A stretch of DNA of 64,000 nt from contig JAUCBJ010006329.1 of the NCBI GenBank assembly GCA_032718475.1, positions 62,001 to 126,000 on the forward strand, given 5' to 3'. Each line of letters opens with the position of its first letter. Positions within the stretch are counted from its first letter, which is position 1. Positions 33,558 to 48,479 of the stretch are shown one piece after another. Source of the DNA: Nemertoderma westbladi. Taxonomy: Eukaryota; Xenacoelomorpha; Nemertodermatida; Nemertodermatidae. Below the pieces are notes generated by a model. It made no database searches. It worked only from the letters and a program-made list of their open reading frames with translations, and was not told the DNA's origin. Position numbers and translations under genes: made by a program.

Positions 33558-36500
33558 ACAATATTAACAGGGAGATAGGCTACTTATCTCTTCACTCTGA
33601 GAGCCTCAAAAAGGGGGTGTTCCGACGCAATCAAAATTCATCCATCTCCAGGGGAAAGACGAAGCAAAGAATAGCTGATTACTTCTATAAATGTAAGTGT
33701 TACCTGTTCTTTAGACTTTCGTTTAAGATTGTCGATCTCTTGGAGTGGGTTAGAAGTCATGAATATGATAATCGATGTCGTTTTTGTAAAAAATCAGAGG
33801 ATATTTTGATTAATTATTGCTGAAAAACACCAAGGATTTTGACATGGCTTTAATACTTCATTATGTTCATGAAATAGCTGAGATATTTGAGGTGAATTAT
33901 TGCATTACATATTAACTTTGGCTCCAGCCGCTTTGGCAATACGATGAAACTATAATAAATATTCTAGAACACAACAATATTAACAGGGAGATAGGCTACT
34001 CATCTCTTCACTCTGACAGCCTCAAAAAGGGGGTGTTCCGACGCAATCAAAATTAATCCATCTCCAGGGGAAAGACGAAGCAAAGAACAGCTGATTACTT
34101 CTATAAATGTAAGTGTTACCTGTTCTTTTGACTTTCATTTAAGATTCGCTATCTCATTGAGTGGGTTAGAAGTTATAAATATGAAAATCGATGTCGTTTT
34201 TTGTAAAAAATCTGAGGATCTTTTGATAAATTATTGCTGAAAAACCCCAAGGATTTTGACATGGCTTTAATACTTCATTATGTTCATGAAAACACTGAGA
34301 TATTTGAGGTTAATTATTGCATTACATAATAACTTTAACTCCAGCCACTTTAGCAATACGATGAAACTATAATAAATATTCTAGAACACAACAATATTAA
34401 CATGGAGATAGGCTACTTATCTCTCCACTCAGACAGCCACAGATAGGGAGGCGTGTTTTGACACAATCAAAATTCAACCATCTCCAGGGGAAGACGAAGC
34501 AAATAACAGCTGATAACTTCTATAAATGTAAGTGTTACCTGTTTTTTGACTTTCGTTTAAGATTCTTTATCTTGTGGACTGGGATAGAAGTCATGAATAT
34601 GAAAATCGATGTCGTTTTTTGTAAAAAATCGGAGGAGATTTTGATAAATTATTGCAGAAAAACACCAAGGATTTTGACATGGCTTTAATACTTCATTATG
34701 TTCATGAAAAAACTGAGATATTTGAGGTGAGTTATTGTATTACATATTAACTTCGGCTCCAGCCGCTTTGGTAATACGATTAAACTATAATAAATATTCT
34801 AGAACGCAACAATATTAACAGGGAGATAGGCTACTTATCTCTCCACTCTGAGAGCCTCAAAAAGGGGGTGTTCCGACGCAATCAAAGTTCATCCATCTCC
34901 TGGGGAAAGACGAAGCAAATAACAGCTTCTATAAAGGAAAGTGTTACCTGTTCTTATGACTTTCATTTAAGATTCTCTATCTCGTGGAGTGGGTTAGAAG
35001 TTATAAATATGAAAATCGATATGGTTTTTGAAAAAAATCAGAGGATATTTTGATTAATTATTGCAGAAAAACACCAAGGATTTTGACATGGCTTTAATAC
35101 TTCATTATGTTCATGAAATAGCTGAGATATTTGAGGTGAATTATTGTATCACATATTAACTTCGGCTCCAGCCGCTTTGGCAATACGATGAAACTATAAT
35201 AAATATTCCAGAACACAACAATATTAACAGGGAGATAGGCTACTTATCTCTCCACTCTGAGAGCCTCAAAAAGGGGGTGTTCCGACGCAATCAAAGTTCA
35301 TCCATCTCCTGGGGAAAGACGAAGCAAATAACAGCTTCTATAAAGGAAAGTGTTACCTGTTCTTATGACTTTCATTTAAGATTCTCTATCTCGTGGAGTG
35401 GGTTAGAAGTTATAAATATGAAAATCGATATGGTTTTTGAAAAAAATCAGAGGATATTTTGATTAATTATTGCAGAAAAACACCAAGGATTTTGACATGG
35501 CTTTAATACTTCATTATGTTCATGAAATAGCTGAGATATTTGAGGTGAATTATTGTATCACATATTAACTTCGGCTCCAGCCGCTTTGGCAATACGATGA
35601 AACTATAATAAATATTCCAGAACACAACAATATTAACAGGGAGATAGGCTACTTATCTCTCCACTCTGAGAGCCTCAAAAAGGGGGTGTTCCGACGCAAT
35701 CAAAGTTCATCCATCTCCTGGGGAAAGACGAAGCAAATAACAGACTTCTATAAAGGAAAGTGTTACCTGTTCTTATGACTTTTGTTTAAGATTCTCTATC
35801 TCGTGGAGTGGATTAGAAGTTATAAATATGAAAATCGATGTGGTTTTTGAAAAAAATCAGAGGATATTTTGATAAATTATTGCTGAAAAACCCCAAGGAT
35901 TTTGACATGGCTTTAATACTTCATTATGTTCATGAAAAAACTGAGATATTTGAGGTGAATTATTGCATTACATAATAACTTTAACTCCAGCCACTTTAGC
36001 AATACGATGAAACTATAATAAATATTCTAGAACACAACAATATTAACATGGAGATAGGCTATTTATCTCTCCACTCAGACAGCCACAGATAGGGAATGGT
36101 GTTTTGACACAATCAAAATTCAAACATCTCCAGGGGAAGACGAAGCAATTAATAGCTGATAACTTCTATAAATGTAAGTGTTACCCTTTTTTTGACCTTT
36201 GTTTAAGATTCTTTATCTTGTTGACTGGGTTAGAAGTCATGAATATGAAAATCGATGTCGTTTTTTGTAAAAAATCAGAGGAGATTTTGATAAATTATGG
36301 CAGAAAAACACCAAGGATTTTGACATGGCTTTAATACTTCATTATGTTCATGAAAAAACTGAGATATTTGAGGTGAGTTATTGTATTACATATTAACTTC
36401 GGCTCCAGCCGCTTTGGCAATACGATGCAACTATAATAAATATTCTAGAACACAACAATATTAACAGGGAGATAGGCTACTTATCTCTTCACTCTGAGAT

Positions 36501-36830
36501 CCTCAAAAACGGGGTGTTCCGACGCAATCAAATTTCATCCATCTCCAGGGGAAAGACGAAGCAAAGAACAGCTGATTACTTCTATAAATGTAAGTGTTAC
36601 CTGTTCTTTTGACTTTCATTTAAGATTCGCTATCTCATGGAGTGGGTTAGAAGTTATAAATATGAAAATCGATGTGGTTTTTGAAAAAAATCAAAGGATA
36701 TTTTGATTAATTATTGCTGAAAAACACCAAGGATTTTGACATGGCTTTAATACTTCATTATGTTCATGAAATAGCTGAGATACTTGAGGTGAATTGTTGC
36801 ATTATATATTAACTTCAGCTCCAGTCTCTT
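33558..36830 (+). repeat. Satellite segmental duplication, copy 2, with one extra monomer
   Basis: Counterpart of 28989-31850, at an offset of 4569 bp up to anchor 35218 and 4979 bp afterwards. The extra ~409 bp monomer (about 35218-35627) is a near-perfect tandem copy of its left neighbour, and both encode the same 61-residue frame. Confidence 0.8.
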
Positions 36831-36870
36831 TGGCAATACGATGAATCTATAATAAATATTCTAGAACACA

Positions 36871-39800
36871 ACAATATTAACAGGGAGATAGGATACTTAT
36901 CTCTTCACTCTGAGAGCCTCAAAAAGGGGGTGTTCCGACGCAATCAAAATTCATCCATCTCCAGGGGAAAGACGAAGCAAAGACCAGCTGATTACTTCTA
37001 TAAATGTAAGTGTTACCTGCTCTTTTGACTTTCATTTAAGATTCTCTATCTCGTGGAGTGGGTTAGAAGTTATAAATATGAAAATCGATATGGTTTTTGA
37101 AAAAAATCAGAGGATATTTTGATAAATTATTGCTGAAAACCCCCAAGGATTTTGACATGGCTTTAATACTCATTATATTCATGAAATAGCTGAGAAATTT
37201 GAGGTGAATTATTGTATTACATATTAACTTTGGCTCCAGCCGCTTTGGCAATACGATGAAACTATAATAAATATTCTAGAACACAACAATATTAACAGGG
37301 AAATAGGCTACTTATCTCTTCATTCTTAGAGCCTCAAAAACGGGGTGTTCCGACGCAATCAAAATTCATCCATCTCCAGGGGAAAGACGAAGCAAAGAAT
37401 AGCTGATTACTTCTATAAATGTAAGTGTTACCTTTTCTTTAGACATTCGTTGAAGATTGTCGATCTCTTGGATTGGGTTAGAAGTCATGAATATGATAAT
37501 CGATGTCGTTTTTAGTAAAAAATCAGAGGAGATTTTAATAAATTATTGCTGAAAAACACCAAGGATTTTGACAAGGATTTAATACTCATTATATTCATGA
37601 AATAGCAGAGATATTTGAGGTGAATTATTGCATTACATATTAACTTTGGCTCCAGCCGCTTTGGCAATACGATGAAACTATAATAAATATTCTAGAACAC
37701 AACAATATTAACAGGGAGATAGGCTACTCATCTCTTCACTCTGACAGCCTCAAAAAGGGGGTGTTCCGACGCAATTAAAATTAATCCATTTCCAGGGGAA
37801 AGACGAAGCAAAGAACAGCTGATTACTTCTATAAATGTAAGTGTTACCTGTTCTTTTGACTTTCATTTAAGATTCGCTATCTCAAAGAGTGAGTTAGAAG
37901 TTATAAATATAAAAATCGATGTGGTTTTTAGTAAAAAATCAGAGGAGATTTTAATAAATTATTGCTGAAAAACACCAAGGATTTTGACAAGGATTTAATA
38001 CTCATTATATTCATGAAATAGCAGAGATATTTGAGGTGAATTATTGCATTACATATTAACTTTGGCTCCAGCCGCTTTGGCAATACGATGAAACTATAAT
38101 AAATATTCTAGAACACAACAATATTAACAGGGAGATAGGCTACTCATCTCTTCACTCTGACAGCCTCAAAAAGGGGGTGTTCCGACGCAATTAAAATTAA
38201 TCCATTTCCAGGGGAAAGACGAAGCAAAGAACAGCTGATTACTTCTATAAATGTAAGTGTTACCTGTTCTTTTGACTTTCATTTAAGATTCGCTATCTCA
38301 AAGAATGAGTTAGAAGTTATAAATATAAAAATCGATGTGGTTTTTGAAAAAAATCAAAGGATATTTTCATTAATTATTGCTGAAAAACACCAAGGATTTT
38401 GACATGGCTTTAATACTTCATTATGTTCATGAAATAGCTGAGATACTTGAGGTGAATTGTTGCATTATATATTAACTTCAGCTCCAGTCTCTTTGGCAAT
38501 ACGATGAATCTATAATAAATATTCTAGAACACAACAATATTAACAGGGAGATAGGATACTTATCTCTTCACTCTGAGAGCCTCAAAAAGGGGGTGTTCCG
38601 ACGCAATCAAAATTCATCCATCTCCAGGGGAAAGACGAAGCAAAGACCAGCTGATTACTTCTATAAATGTAAGTGTTACCTGCTCTTTTGACTTTCATTT
38701 AAGATTCTCTATCTCGTGGAGTGGGTTAGAAGTTATAAATATGAAAATCGATATGGTTTTTGAAAAAAATCAGAGGATATTTTGATAAATTATTGGTGAA
38801 AACCCCCAAGGATTTTGACATGGCTTTAATACTCATTATATTCATGAAATAGCTGAGAAATTTGAGGTGAATTATTGTATTACATATTAACTTTGGCTCC
38901 AGCCGCTTTGGCAATACGATGAAACTATAATAAATATTCTAGAACACAACAATATTAACAGGGAAATAGGCTACTTATCTCTTCATTCTTAGAGCCTCAA
39001 AAACGGGGTGTTCCGACTCAATCAAAATTCATCCATCTCCAGGGGAAAGACGAAGCAAAGAATAGCTGATTACTTCTATAAATGTAAGTGTTACCTTTTC
39101 TTTAGACATTCGTTGAAGATTGTCGATCTCTTGGATTGGGTTAGAAGTCATGAATATGATAATCGATGTCGTTTTTAGTAAAAAATCAGAGGAGATTTTA
39201 ATAAATTATTGCTGAAAAACACCAAGGATTTTGACAAGGATTTAATACTCATTATATTCATGAAATAGCAGAGATATTTGAGGTGAATTATTGCATTACA
39301 TGTTAACTTTGGCTCCAGCCGCTTTGGCAATACGATGAAACTATAATAAATATTCTAGAACACAACAATATTAACAGGGAGATAGGCTACTCATCTCTTC
39401 ACTCTGACAGCCTCAAAAAGGGGGTGTTCCGACGCAATTAAAATTAATCCATTTCCAGGGGAAAGACGAAGCAAAGAACAGCTGATTACTTCTATAAATG
39501 TAAGTGTTACCTGTTCTTTTGACTTTCATTTAAGATTCGCTATCTCAAAGAGTGAGTTAGAAGTTATAAATATAAAAATCGATGTGGTTTTTAGTAAAAA
39601 ATCAGAGGAGATTTTAATAAATTATTGCTGAAAAACACCAAGGATTTTGACAAGGATTTAATACTCATTATATTCATGAAATAGCAGAGATATTTGAGGT
39701 GAATTATTGCATTACATATTAACTTTGGCTCCAGCCGCTTTGGCAATACGATGAAACTATAATAAATATTCTAGAACACAACAATATTAACAGGGAGATA

Positions 39801-40195
39801 GGCTACTCATCTCTTCACTCTGACAGCCTCAAAAAGGGGGTGTTCCGACGCAATTAAAATTAATCCATTTCCAGGGGAAAGACGAAGCAAAGAACAGCTG
39901 ATTACTTCTATAAATGTAAGTGTTACCTGTTCTTTTGACTTTCATTTAAGATTCGCTATCTCAAAGAGTGAGTTAGAAGTTATAAATATAAAAATCGATG
40001 TGGTTTTTGAAAAAAATCAAAGGATATTTTGATTAATTATTGCTGAAAAACTCCAAGGATTTTGACATGGCTTTAATACTTCATTATGTTCATGAAATAG
40101 CTGAGATATTTGAGGTGAATTATTGTATTACATATTAACTTTGGCTCCAGCCGCTTTGGCAATATCATGAAACTTTAATAATATTCTAGAACACA
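36871..40195 (+). repeat. 4-monomer higher-order repeat, 1663 bp, two copies
   Basis: Anchors 36871, 37286, 37702 and 38118 recur at 38534, 38949, 39365 and 39781, each exactly 1663 bp later. Shared private variants include GATACTTGAGGTGAATTG, GAGAAATTTGAGG and GACAAGGATTTAATAC. Within each copy the third and fourth monomers are themselves nearly alike. Confidence 0.85.
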
Positions 40196-43100
40196 ACAAT
40201 ATTAACAGGGAGATAGGCTACTTATCTCTTCAATCTGAGAGCCTCAAAAACGGGGTGTTCCGACGCAATCAAAATTCATCCATCTCCAGGGGAAAGACGA
40301 AGCAAAGAACAGCTGATTACTTCTATAAATGTAAGTGTTACCTGCTCCTTTGACTTTCATTTAAGATTCTTTATCTTGTGGAGTGGGTTAGAAGATATGA
40401 ATATGAAAATCGATGTCGTTTTTTGTAAAAAATCTGAGGATCTTTTGATAAATTATTGCTGAAAAACCCCAAGGATTTTGACATGGCTTTAATACTTCAT
40501 TATGTTCATGAAAAAACTGAGATATTTGAGGTGAATTATTGCATTACATAATAACTTTAACTCCAGCCACTTTAGCAATACGATGAAACTATAATAAATA
40601 TTCTAGAACACAACAATATTAACATGGAGATAGGCTACTTATCTCTCCACTCAGACAGCCACAGATAGGGAGGCGTGTTTTGACTCAATCAAAATTCAAC
40701 CATCTCCAGGGGAAGACGAAGCAAATAACAGCTGATAACTTCTATAAATGTAAGTGTTACCTGTTTTTTGACTTTCATTTAAGATTCTTTATCTTGTGGA
40801 CTGGGATAGAAGTCATGAATATGAAAATCGATGTCGTTTTTTGTAAAAAATCAGAGGAGATTTTGATAAATTATTGCAGAAAAACACCAAGGATTTTGAC
40901 ATGGCTTTAATACTTCATTATGTTCATGAAAAAACTGAGATATTTGAGGTGAGTTATTGTATTACATATTAACTTCGGCTCCAGCCGCTTTGGTAATACG
41001 ATTAAACTATAATAAATATTCTAGAACACAACAATATTAACAGGGAGATAGGCTACTTATCTCTTCACTCTGAGAGCCTCAAGAACGGGGTGTTCCGACG
41101 CAATCAAATTTCATCCATCTCCTTGGGAAAGACAAAGCAAAGAACAGCTGATTATTTCTATAAATGTAAGTGTTACCTGTTCTTTTGACTTTCATTTAAG
41201 ATTCGCTATCTCATAGAGTGGGTTAGAAGTTATAAATATGAAAATCGTTGTGGTTTTTGAAAAAAATCAAAGGATATTTTGATTAATTATTGCTGAAAAA
41301 CACCAAGGATTTTGACATGGCTTTAATACTTCATTATGTTCATGAAAAAGCTGAGATATTTGAGGTGAATTATTGTTACATATAACTTCTCAGCCCTTGC
41401 AATACGATGAACTATAATAAATTTCTAGAACACAACAATATTAACAGGGAGATAGGCTACTTATCTCCTTCACTCTGAGAGCCTCAAAAACGGGGTGTTC
41501 CGACGCAATCAAAATTCATCCATCTCCAGGGGAAAGACGAAGCAAAGAACAGCTGATTACTTCTATAAATGTAAGTGTTACCTGCTCCTTTGACTTTCAT
41601 TTAAGATTCTTTATCTTGTGGAGTGGGTTAGAAGATATGAATATGAAAATCGATGTCGTTTTTTGTAAAAAATCTGAGGATCTTTTGATAAATTATTGCT
41701 GAAAAACCCCAAGGATTTTGACATGGCTTTAATACTTCATTATGTTCATGAAAAAACTGAGATATTTGAGGTGAATTATTGCATTACATAATAACTTTAA
41801 CTCCAGCAACTTTAGCAATACGATGAAACTATAATAAATATTCTAGAACACAACAATATTAACATGGAGATAGGCTACTTATCTCTCCACTCAGACAGCC
41901 ACAGATACGGAGGCGTGTTTTGACTCAATCAAAATTCAACCATCTCCAGGGGAAGACGAAGCAAATAACAGCTGATAACTTCTATAAATGTAAGTGTTAC
42001 CTGTTTGTTGACTTTCGTTTAAGATTCTTTATCTTGTGGACTGGGATAGAAGTCAAAAATATGAAAATCGACGTCGTTTTTTGTAAAAAATCGGAGGAGA
42101 TTTTGATAAATTATTGCAGAAAAACACCAAGGATTTTGACATGGCTTTAATACTTCATTATGTTCATGAAAAAGATGAGATATTTGAGGTGAGTTATTGT
42201 ATTACATATTAACTTCGGCTCCAGCCGCTTTTGTAATACGATTAAACTATAATAAATATTCTAGAACACAACAATATTAACAGGGAGATAGACTACTTAT
42301 CTCTTCACTCTGAGAGCCTCAAGAACGGGGTGTTCCGACGCAATCAAATTTCATCCATCTCCATGGGAAAGACGAAGCAAAGAACAGCTGATTATTTCTA
42401 TAAATGTAAGTGTTACCTGTTCTTTTGACTTTCATTTAAGATTCGCTATCTCATAGAGTGGGTTAGAAGTTATAAATATGAAAATCGTTGTGGTTTTTGA
42501 AAAAAATCAAAGGATATTTTGATTAATTATTGCTGAAAAACACCAAGGATTTTGACATGGCTTTAATACTTCATTATGTTCATGAAATAGCTGAGATATT
42601 TGAGGTGAATTATTGCATTACATAATAACTTTAACTGCAGCCACATTAGCAATACGATGAGACTATAATAAATATTCTAGAACACAACAATATTAACAGG
42701 GAGATAGGCTACTTATCTCTCCACTCTGAGAGCCTCAAAAAGGGGGTGTTCTGACGCTATCAAAATTCATCCATCTCCAGGGGAAAGACGAAGCAAAGAA
42801 TAGCTGATTACTTCTATAAATGTAAGTGTTACCTGTTCTTTAGACATTCGTTGAAGATTGTCGATCTCTTGGATTGGGTTAGAAGTCATGAATATGATAA
42901 TCGATGTCGTTTTTAGTAAAAAATCAGAGGAGATTTTAATAAATTATTGCTGAAAAACACCAAGGATTTTGACAAGGATTTAATACTCATTATATTCATG
43001 AAATAGCAGAGATATTTGAGGTGAATTATTGCATTACATATTAACTTTGGCTCCAGCCGCTTTGGCAATACGATGAAACTATAATAAATATTCTAGAACA

Positions 43101-46100
43101 CAACAATATTAACAGGGAGATAGGCTACTCATCTCTTCACTCTGACAGCCTCAAAAAGGGGGTGTTCCGACGCAATTAAAATTAATCCATTTCCAGGGGA
43201 AAGACGAAGCAAAGAACAGCTGATTACTTCTATAAATGTAAGTGTTACCTGTTCTTTTGACTTTCATTTAAGATTCGCTATCTCAAAGAGTGAGTTAGAA
43301 GTTATAAATATAAAAATCGATGTGGTTTTTGAAAAAAATCAAAGGATATTTTGATTAATTATTGCTGAAAAACTCCAAGGATTTTGACATGGCTTTAATA
43401 CTTCATTATGTTCATGAAATAGCTGAGATATTTGAGGTGAATTATTGTATTACATATTAACTTTGGCTCCAGCCGCTTTGGCAATATCATGAAACTTTAA
43501 TAATATTCTAGAACACAACAATATTAACAGGGAGATAGGCTACTTATCTCTTCAATCTGAGAGCCTCAAAAACGGGGTGTTCCGACGCAATCAAAATTCA
43601 TCCATCTCCAGGGGAAAGACGAAGCAAAGAACAGCTGATTACTTCTATAAATGTAAGTGTTACCTGCTCCTTTGACTTTCATTTAAGATTCTTTATCTTG
43701 TGGAGTGGGTTAGAAGATATGAATATGAAAATCGATGTCGTTTTTTGTAAAAAATCTGAGGATCTTTTGATAAATTATTGCTGAAAAACCCCAAGGATTT
43801 TGACATGGTTTTAATACTTCATTATGTTCATGAAAAAACTGAGATATTTGAGGTGAATTATTGCATTACATAATAACTTTAACTCCAGCCACTTTAGCAA
43901 TACGATGAAACTATAATAAATATTCTAGAACTCAACAATATTAACATGGAGATAGGCTACTTATCTCTCCACTCAGACAGCCACAGATAGGGAGGCGTGT
44001 TTTGACTCAATCAAAATTCAACCATCTCCAGGGGAAGACGAAGCAAATAACAGCTGATAACTTCTATAAATGTAAGTGTTACCTGTTTTTTGACTTTCAT
44101 TTAAGATTCTTTATCTTGTGGACTGGGATAGAAGTCATGAATATGAAAATCGATGTCGTTTTTTGTAAAAAATCGGAGGAGATTTTGATAAATTATTGCA
44201 GAAAAACACCAAGGATTTTGACATGGCTTTAATACTTCATTATGTTCATGAAAAAACTGAGATATTTGAGGTGAGTTATTGTATTACATATTAACTTCGG
44301 CTCCAGCCGCTTTGGTAATACGATTAAACTATAATAAATATTCTAGAACACAACAATATTAACAGGGAGATAGGCTACTTATCTCTTCACTCTGAGAGCC
44401 TCAAGAACGGGGTGTTCCGACGCAATCAAATTTCATCCATCTCCTTGGGAAAGACAAAGCAAAGAACAGCTGATTATTTCTATAAATGTAAGTGTTACCT
44501 GTTCTTTTGACTTTCATTTAAGATTCGCTATCTCATAGAGTGGGTTAGAAGTTATAAATATGAAAATCGTTGTGGTTTTTGAAAAAAATCAAAGGATATT
44601 TTGATTAATTATTGCTGAAAAACACCAAGGATTTTGACATGGCTTTAATACTTCATTATGTTCATGAAAAAGCTGAGATATTTGAGGTGAATTATTGCAT
44701 TACATAATAACTTTAACTGCAGCCACATTAGCAATACGATGAACTATAATAAATATTCTAGAACACAACAATATTAACAGGGAGATAGGCTACTTATCTC
44801 TTCAATCTGAGAGCCTCAAAAACGGGGTGTTCCGACGCAATCAAAATTCATCCATCTCCAGGGGAAAGACGAAGCAAAGAACAGCTGATTACTTCTATAA
44901 ATGTAAGTGTTACCTGCTCCTTTGACTTTCATTTAAGATTCTTTATCTTGTGGAGTGGGTTAGAAGATATGAATATGAAAATCGATGTCGTTTTTTGTAA
45001 AAAATCTGAGGATCTTTTGATAAATTATTGCTGAAAAACCCCAAGGATTTTGACATGGTTTTAATACTTCATTATGTTCATGAAAAAACTGAGATATTTG
45101 AGGTGAATTATTGCATTACATAATAACTTTAACTCCAGCCACTTTAGCAATACGATGAAACTATAATAAATATTCTAGAACTCAACAATATTAACATGGA
45201 GATAGGCTACTTATCTCTCCACTCAGACAGCCACAGATAGGGAGGCGTGTTTTGACTCAATCAAAATTCAACCATCTCCAGGGGAAGACGAAGCAAATAA
45301 CAGCTGATAACTTCTATAAATGTAAGTGTTACCTGTTTTTTGACTTTCATTTAAGATTCTTTATCTTGTGGACTGGGATAGAAGTCATGAATATGAAAAT
45401 CGATGTCGTTTTTTGTAAAAAATCGGAGGAGATTTTGATAAATTATTGCAGAAAAACACCAAGGATTTTGACATGGCTTTAATACTTCATTATGTTCATG
45501 AAAAAGATGAGATATTTGAGGTGAGTTATTGTATTACATATTAACTTCGGCTCCAGCCGCTTTTGTAATACGATTAAACTATAATAAATATTCTAGAACA
45601 CAACAATATTAACAGGGAGATAGACTACTTATCTCTTCACTCTGAGAGCCTCAAGAACGGGGTGTTCCGACGCAATCAAATTTCATCCATCTCCATGGGA
45701 AAGACGAAGCAAAGAACAGCTGATTATTTCTATAAATGTAAGTGTTACCTGTTCTTTTGACTTTCATTTAAGATTCGCTATCTCATAGAGTGGGTTAGAA
45801 GTTATAAATATGAAAATCGTTGTGGTTTTTGAAAAAAATCAAAGGATATTTTGATTAATTATTGCTGAAAAACACCAAGGATTTTGACATGGCTTTAATA
45901 CTTCATTATGTTCATGAAATAGCTGAGATATTTGAGGTGAATTATTGCATTACATAATAACTTTAACTGCAGCCACATTAGCAATACGATGAGACTATAA
46001 TAAATATTCTAGAACACAACAATATTAACAGGGAGATAGGCTACTTATCTCTCCACTCTGAGAGCCTCAAAAAGGGGGTGTTCTGACGCTATCAAAATTC

Positions 46101-48024
46101 ATCCATCTCCAGGGGAAAGACGAAGCAAAGAATAGCTGATTACTTCTATAAATGTAAGTGTTACCTGTTCTTTAGACATTCGTTGAAGATTGTCGATCTC
46201 TTGGATTGGGTTAGAAGTCATGAATATGATAATCGATGTCGTTTTTAGTAAAAAATCAGAGGAGATTTTAATAAATTATTGCTGAAAAACACCAAGGATT
46301 TTGACAAGGATTTAATACTCATTATATTCATGAAATAGCAGAGATATTTGAGGTGAATTATTGCATTACATATTAACTTTGGCTCCAGCCGCTTTGGCAA
46401 TACGATGAAACTATAATAAATATTCTAGAACACAACAATATTAACAGGGAGATAGGCTACTCATCTCTTCACTCTGACAGCCTCAAAAAGGGGGTGTTCC
46501 GACGCAATTAAAATTAATCCATTTCCAGGGGAAAGACGAAGCAAAGAACAGCTGATTACTTCTATAAATGTAAGTGTTACCTGTTCTTTTGACTTTCATT
46601 TAAGATTCGCTATCTCAAAGAGTGAGTTAGAAGTTATAAATATAAAAATCGATGTGGTTTTTGAAAAAAATCAAAGGATATTTTGATTAATTATTGCTGA
46701 AAAACTCCAAGGATTTTGACATGGCATTAATACTTCATTATGTTCATGAAATAGCTGAGATATTTGAGGTGAATTATTGTATTACATATTAACTTTGGCT
46801 CCAGCCGCTTTGGCAATATCATGAAACTTTAATAATATTCTATAACACAACAATATTAACAGGGAGATAGGCTACTTATCTCTTCAATCTGAGAGCCTCA
46901 AAAACGGGGTGTTCCGACGCAATCAAAATTCATCCATCTCCAGGGGAAAGACGAAGCAAAGAACAGCTGATTACTTCTATAAATGTAAGTGTTACCTGCT
47001 CCTTTGACTTTCATTTAAGATTCTTTATCTTGTGGAGTGGGTTAGAAGATATGAATATGAAAATCGATGTCGTTTTTTGTAAAAAATCTGAGGATCTTTT
47101 GATAAATTATTGCTGAAAAACCCCAAGGATTTTGACATGGTTTTAATACTTCATTATGTTCATGAAAAAACTGAGATATTTGAGGTGAATTATTGCATTA
47201 CATAATAACTTTAACTCCAGCCACTTTAGCAATACGATGAAACTATAATAAATATTCTAGAACTCAACAATATTAACATGGAGATAGGCTACTTATCTCT
47301 CCACTCAGACAGCCACAGATAGGGAGGCGTGTTTTGACTCAATCAAAATTCAACCATCTCCAGGGGAAGACGAAGCAAATAACAGCTGATAACTTCTATA
47401 AATGTAAGTGTTACCTGTTTTTTGACTTTCATTTAAGATTCTTTATCTTGTGGACTGGGATAGAAGTCATGAATATGAAAATCGATGTCGTTTTTTGTAA
47501 AAAATCGGAGGAGATTTTGATAAATTATTGCAGAAAAACACCAAGGATTTTGACATGGCTTTAATACTTCATTATGTTCATGAAAAAACTGAGATATTTG
47601 AGGTGAGTTATTGTATTACATATTAACTTCGGCTCCAGCCGCTTTGGTAATACGATTAAACTATAATAAATATTCTAGAACACAACAATATTAACAGGGA
47701 GATAGGCTACTTATCTCTTCACTCTGAGAGCCTCAAGAACGGGGTGTTCCGACGCAATCAAATTTCATCCATCTCCTTGGGAAAGACAAAGCAAAGAACA
47801 GCTGATTATTTCTATAAATGTAAGTGTTACCTGTTCTTTTGACTTTCATTTAAGATTCGCTATCTCATAGAGTGGGTTAGAAGTTATAAATATGAAAATC
47901 GTTGTGGTTTTTGAAAAAAATCAAAGGATATTTTGATTAATTATTGCTGAAAAACACCAAGGATTTTGACATGGCTTTAACCCTATTAGTACCGGGCTAT
48001 AAAATGTTGTACAAATACCGGGAG

Positions 48025-48048
48025 GGGGTCATATTGACCCCCCCCTTC
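48025..48048. repeat. G/C-run palindrome, left end of copy 2
   Basis: GGGGG, TCATATTGA and a C run form a hairpin about 40 bp inside the terminus. Its partner is at about 49497-49523. Confidence 0.7.
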
Positions 48049-48479
48049 TAAAATCTACAAATATTTACGAAAACGTCTGATTTTTTGTTTGTACGTAGGT
48101 ATCACTTGTCTGGATCCGACCGAAAAAAAAATTTTTCGAAAAAATGTACTGGGGTGGTTATATTGCAGCACCAAAATTACAAGTAGTGCACAATTTTCAC
48201 CAAATTTGAAAGTTACATTTTCGGCTAATTATTTTTCAATACAGGTTTTCTGGGGTGTAAAATACATTGGAAAATATTAAAAAATGATATGATTACTATA
48301 AATGGTTGTTTAGTCCTCTCTGCGTAGGAAAAAAATGAAAAAAACAAGTAACCAGCACTTTTCAGCTAGAACACAAAATTTTTAATTCACTTATACGATG
48401 CTATAAATTCACATTTTCAGGTTTTCGAGGGCGCTGATTCTAATGGAATACATTTCTAATATGCTAGATCATTGCTACT

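Larger units (their letters stand above)
27863..47980 (+). repeat. 416-bp satellite array, third block (48 monomers)
   Basis: Anchors run from 28162 to 47685. Spacing is mostly 415-418 bp; a 409 bp subfamily ends at anchors 28162, 28571, 30649, 31058, 35218, 35627 and 36037 (410), in which AACAGCTTCTATAAAGG replaces the longer AACAGCTGATTACTTCTATAAA. One damaged unit of 404 bp ends at 41435. Type B monomers start at anchors 28571, 29822, 31058, 34391, 36037, 40613, 41853, 43935, 45185 and 47267. No genes are present. The repeated 61-76 aa plus-strand frames are satellite-derived. Confidence 0.97.
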
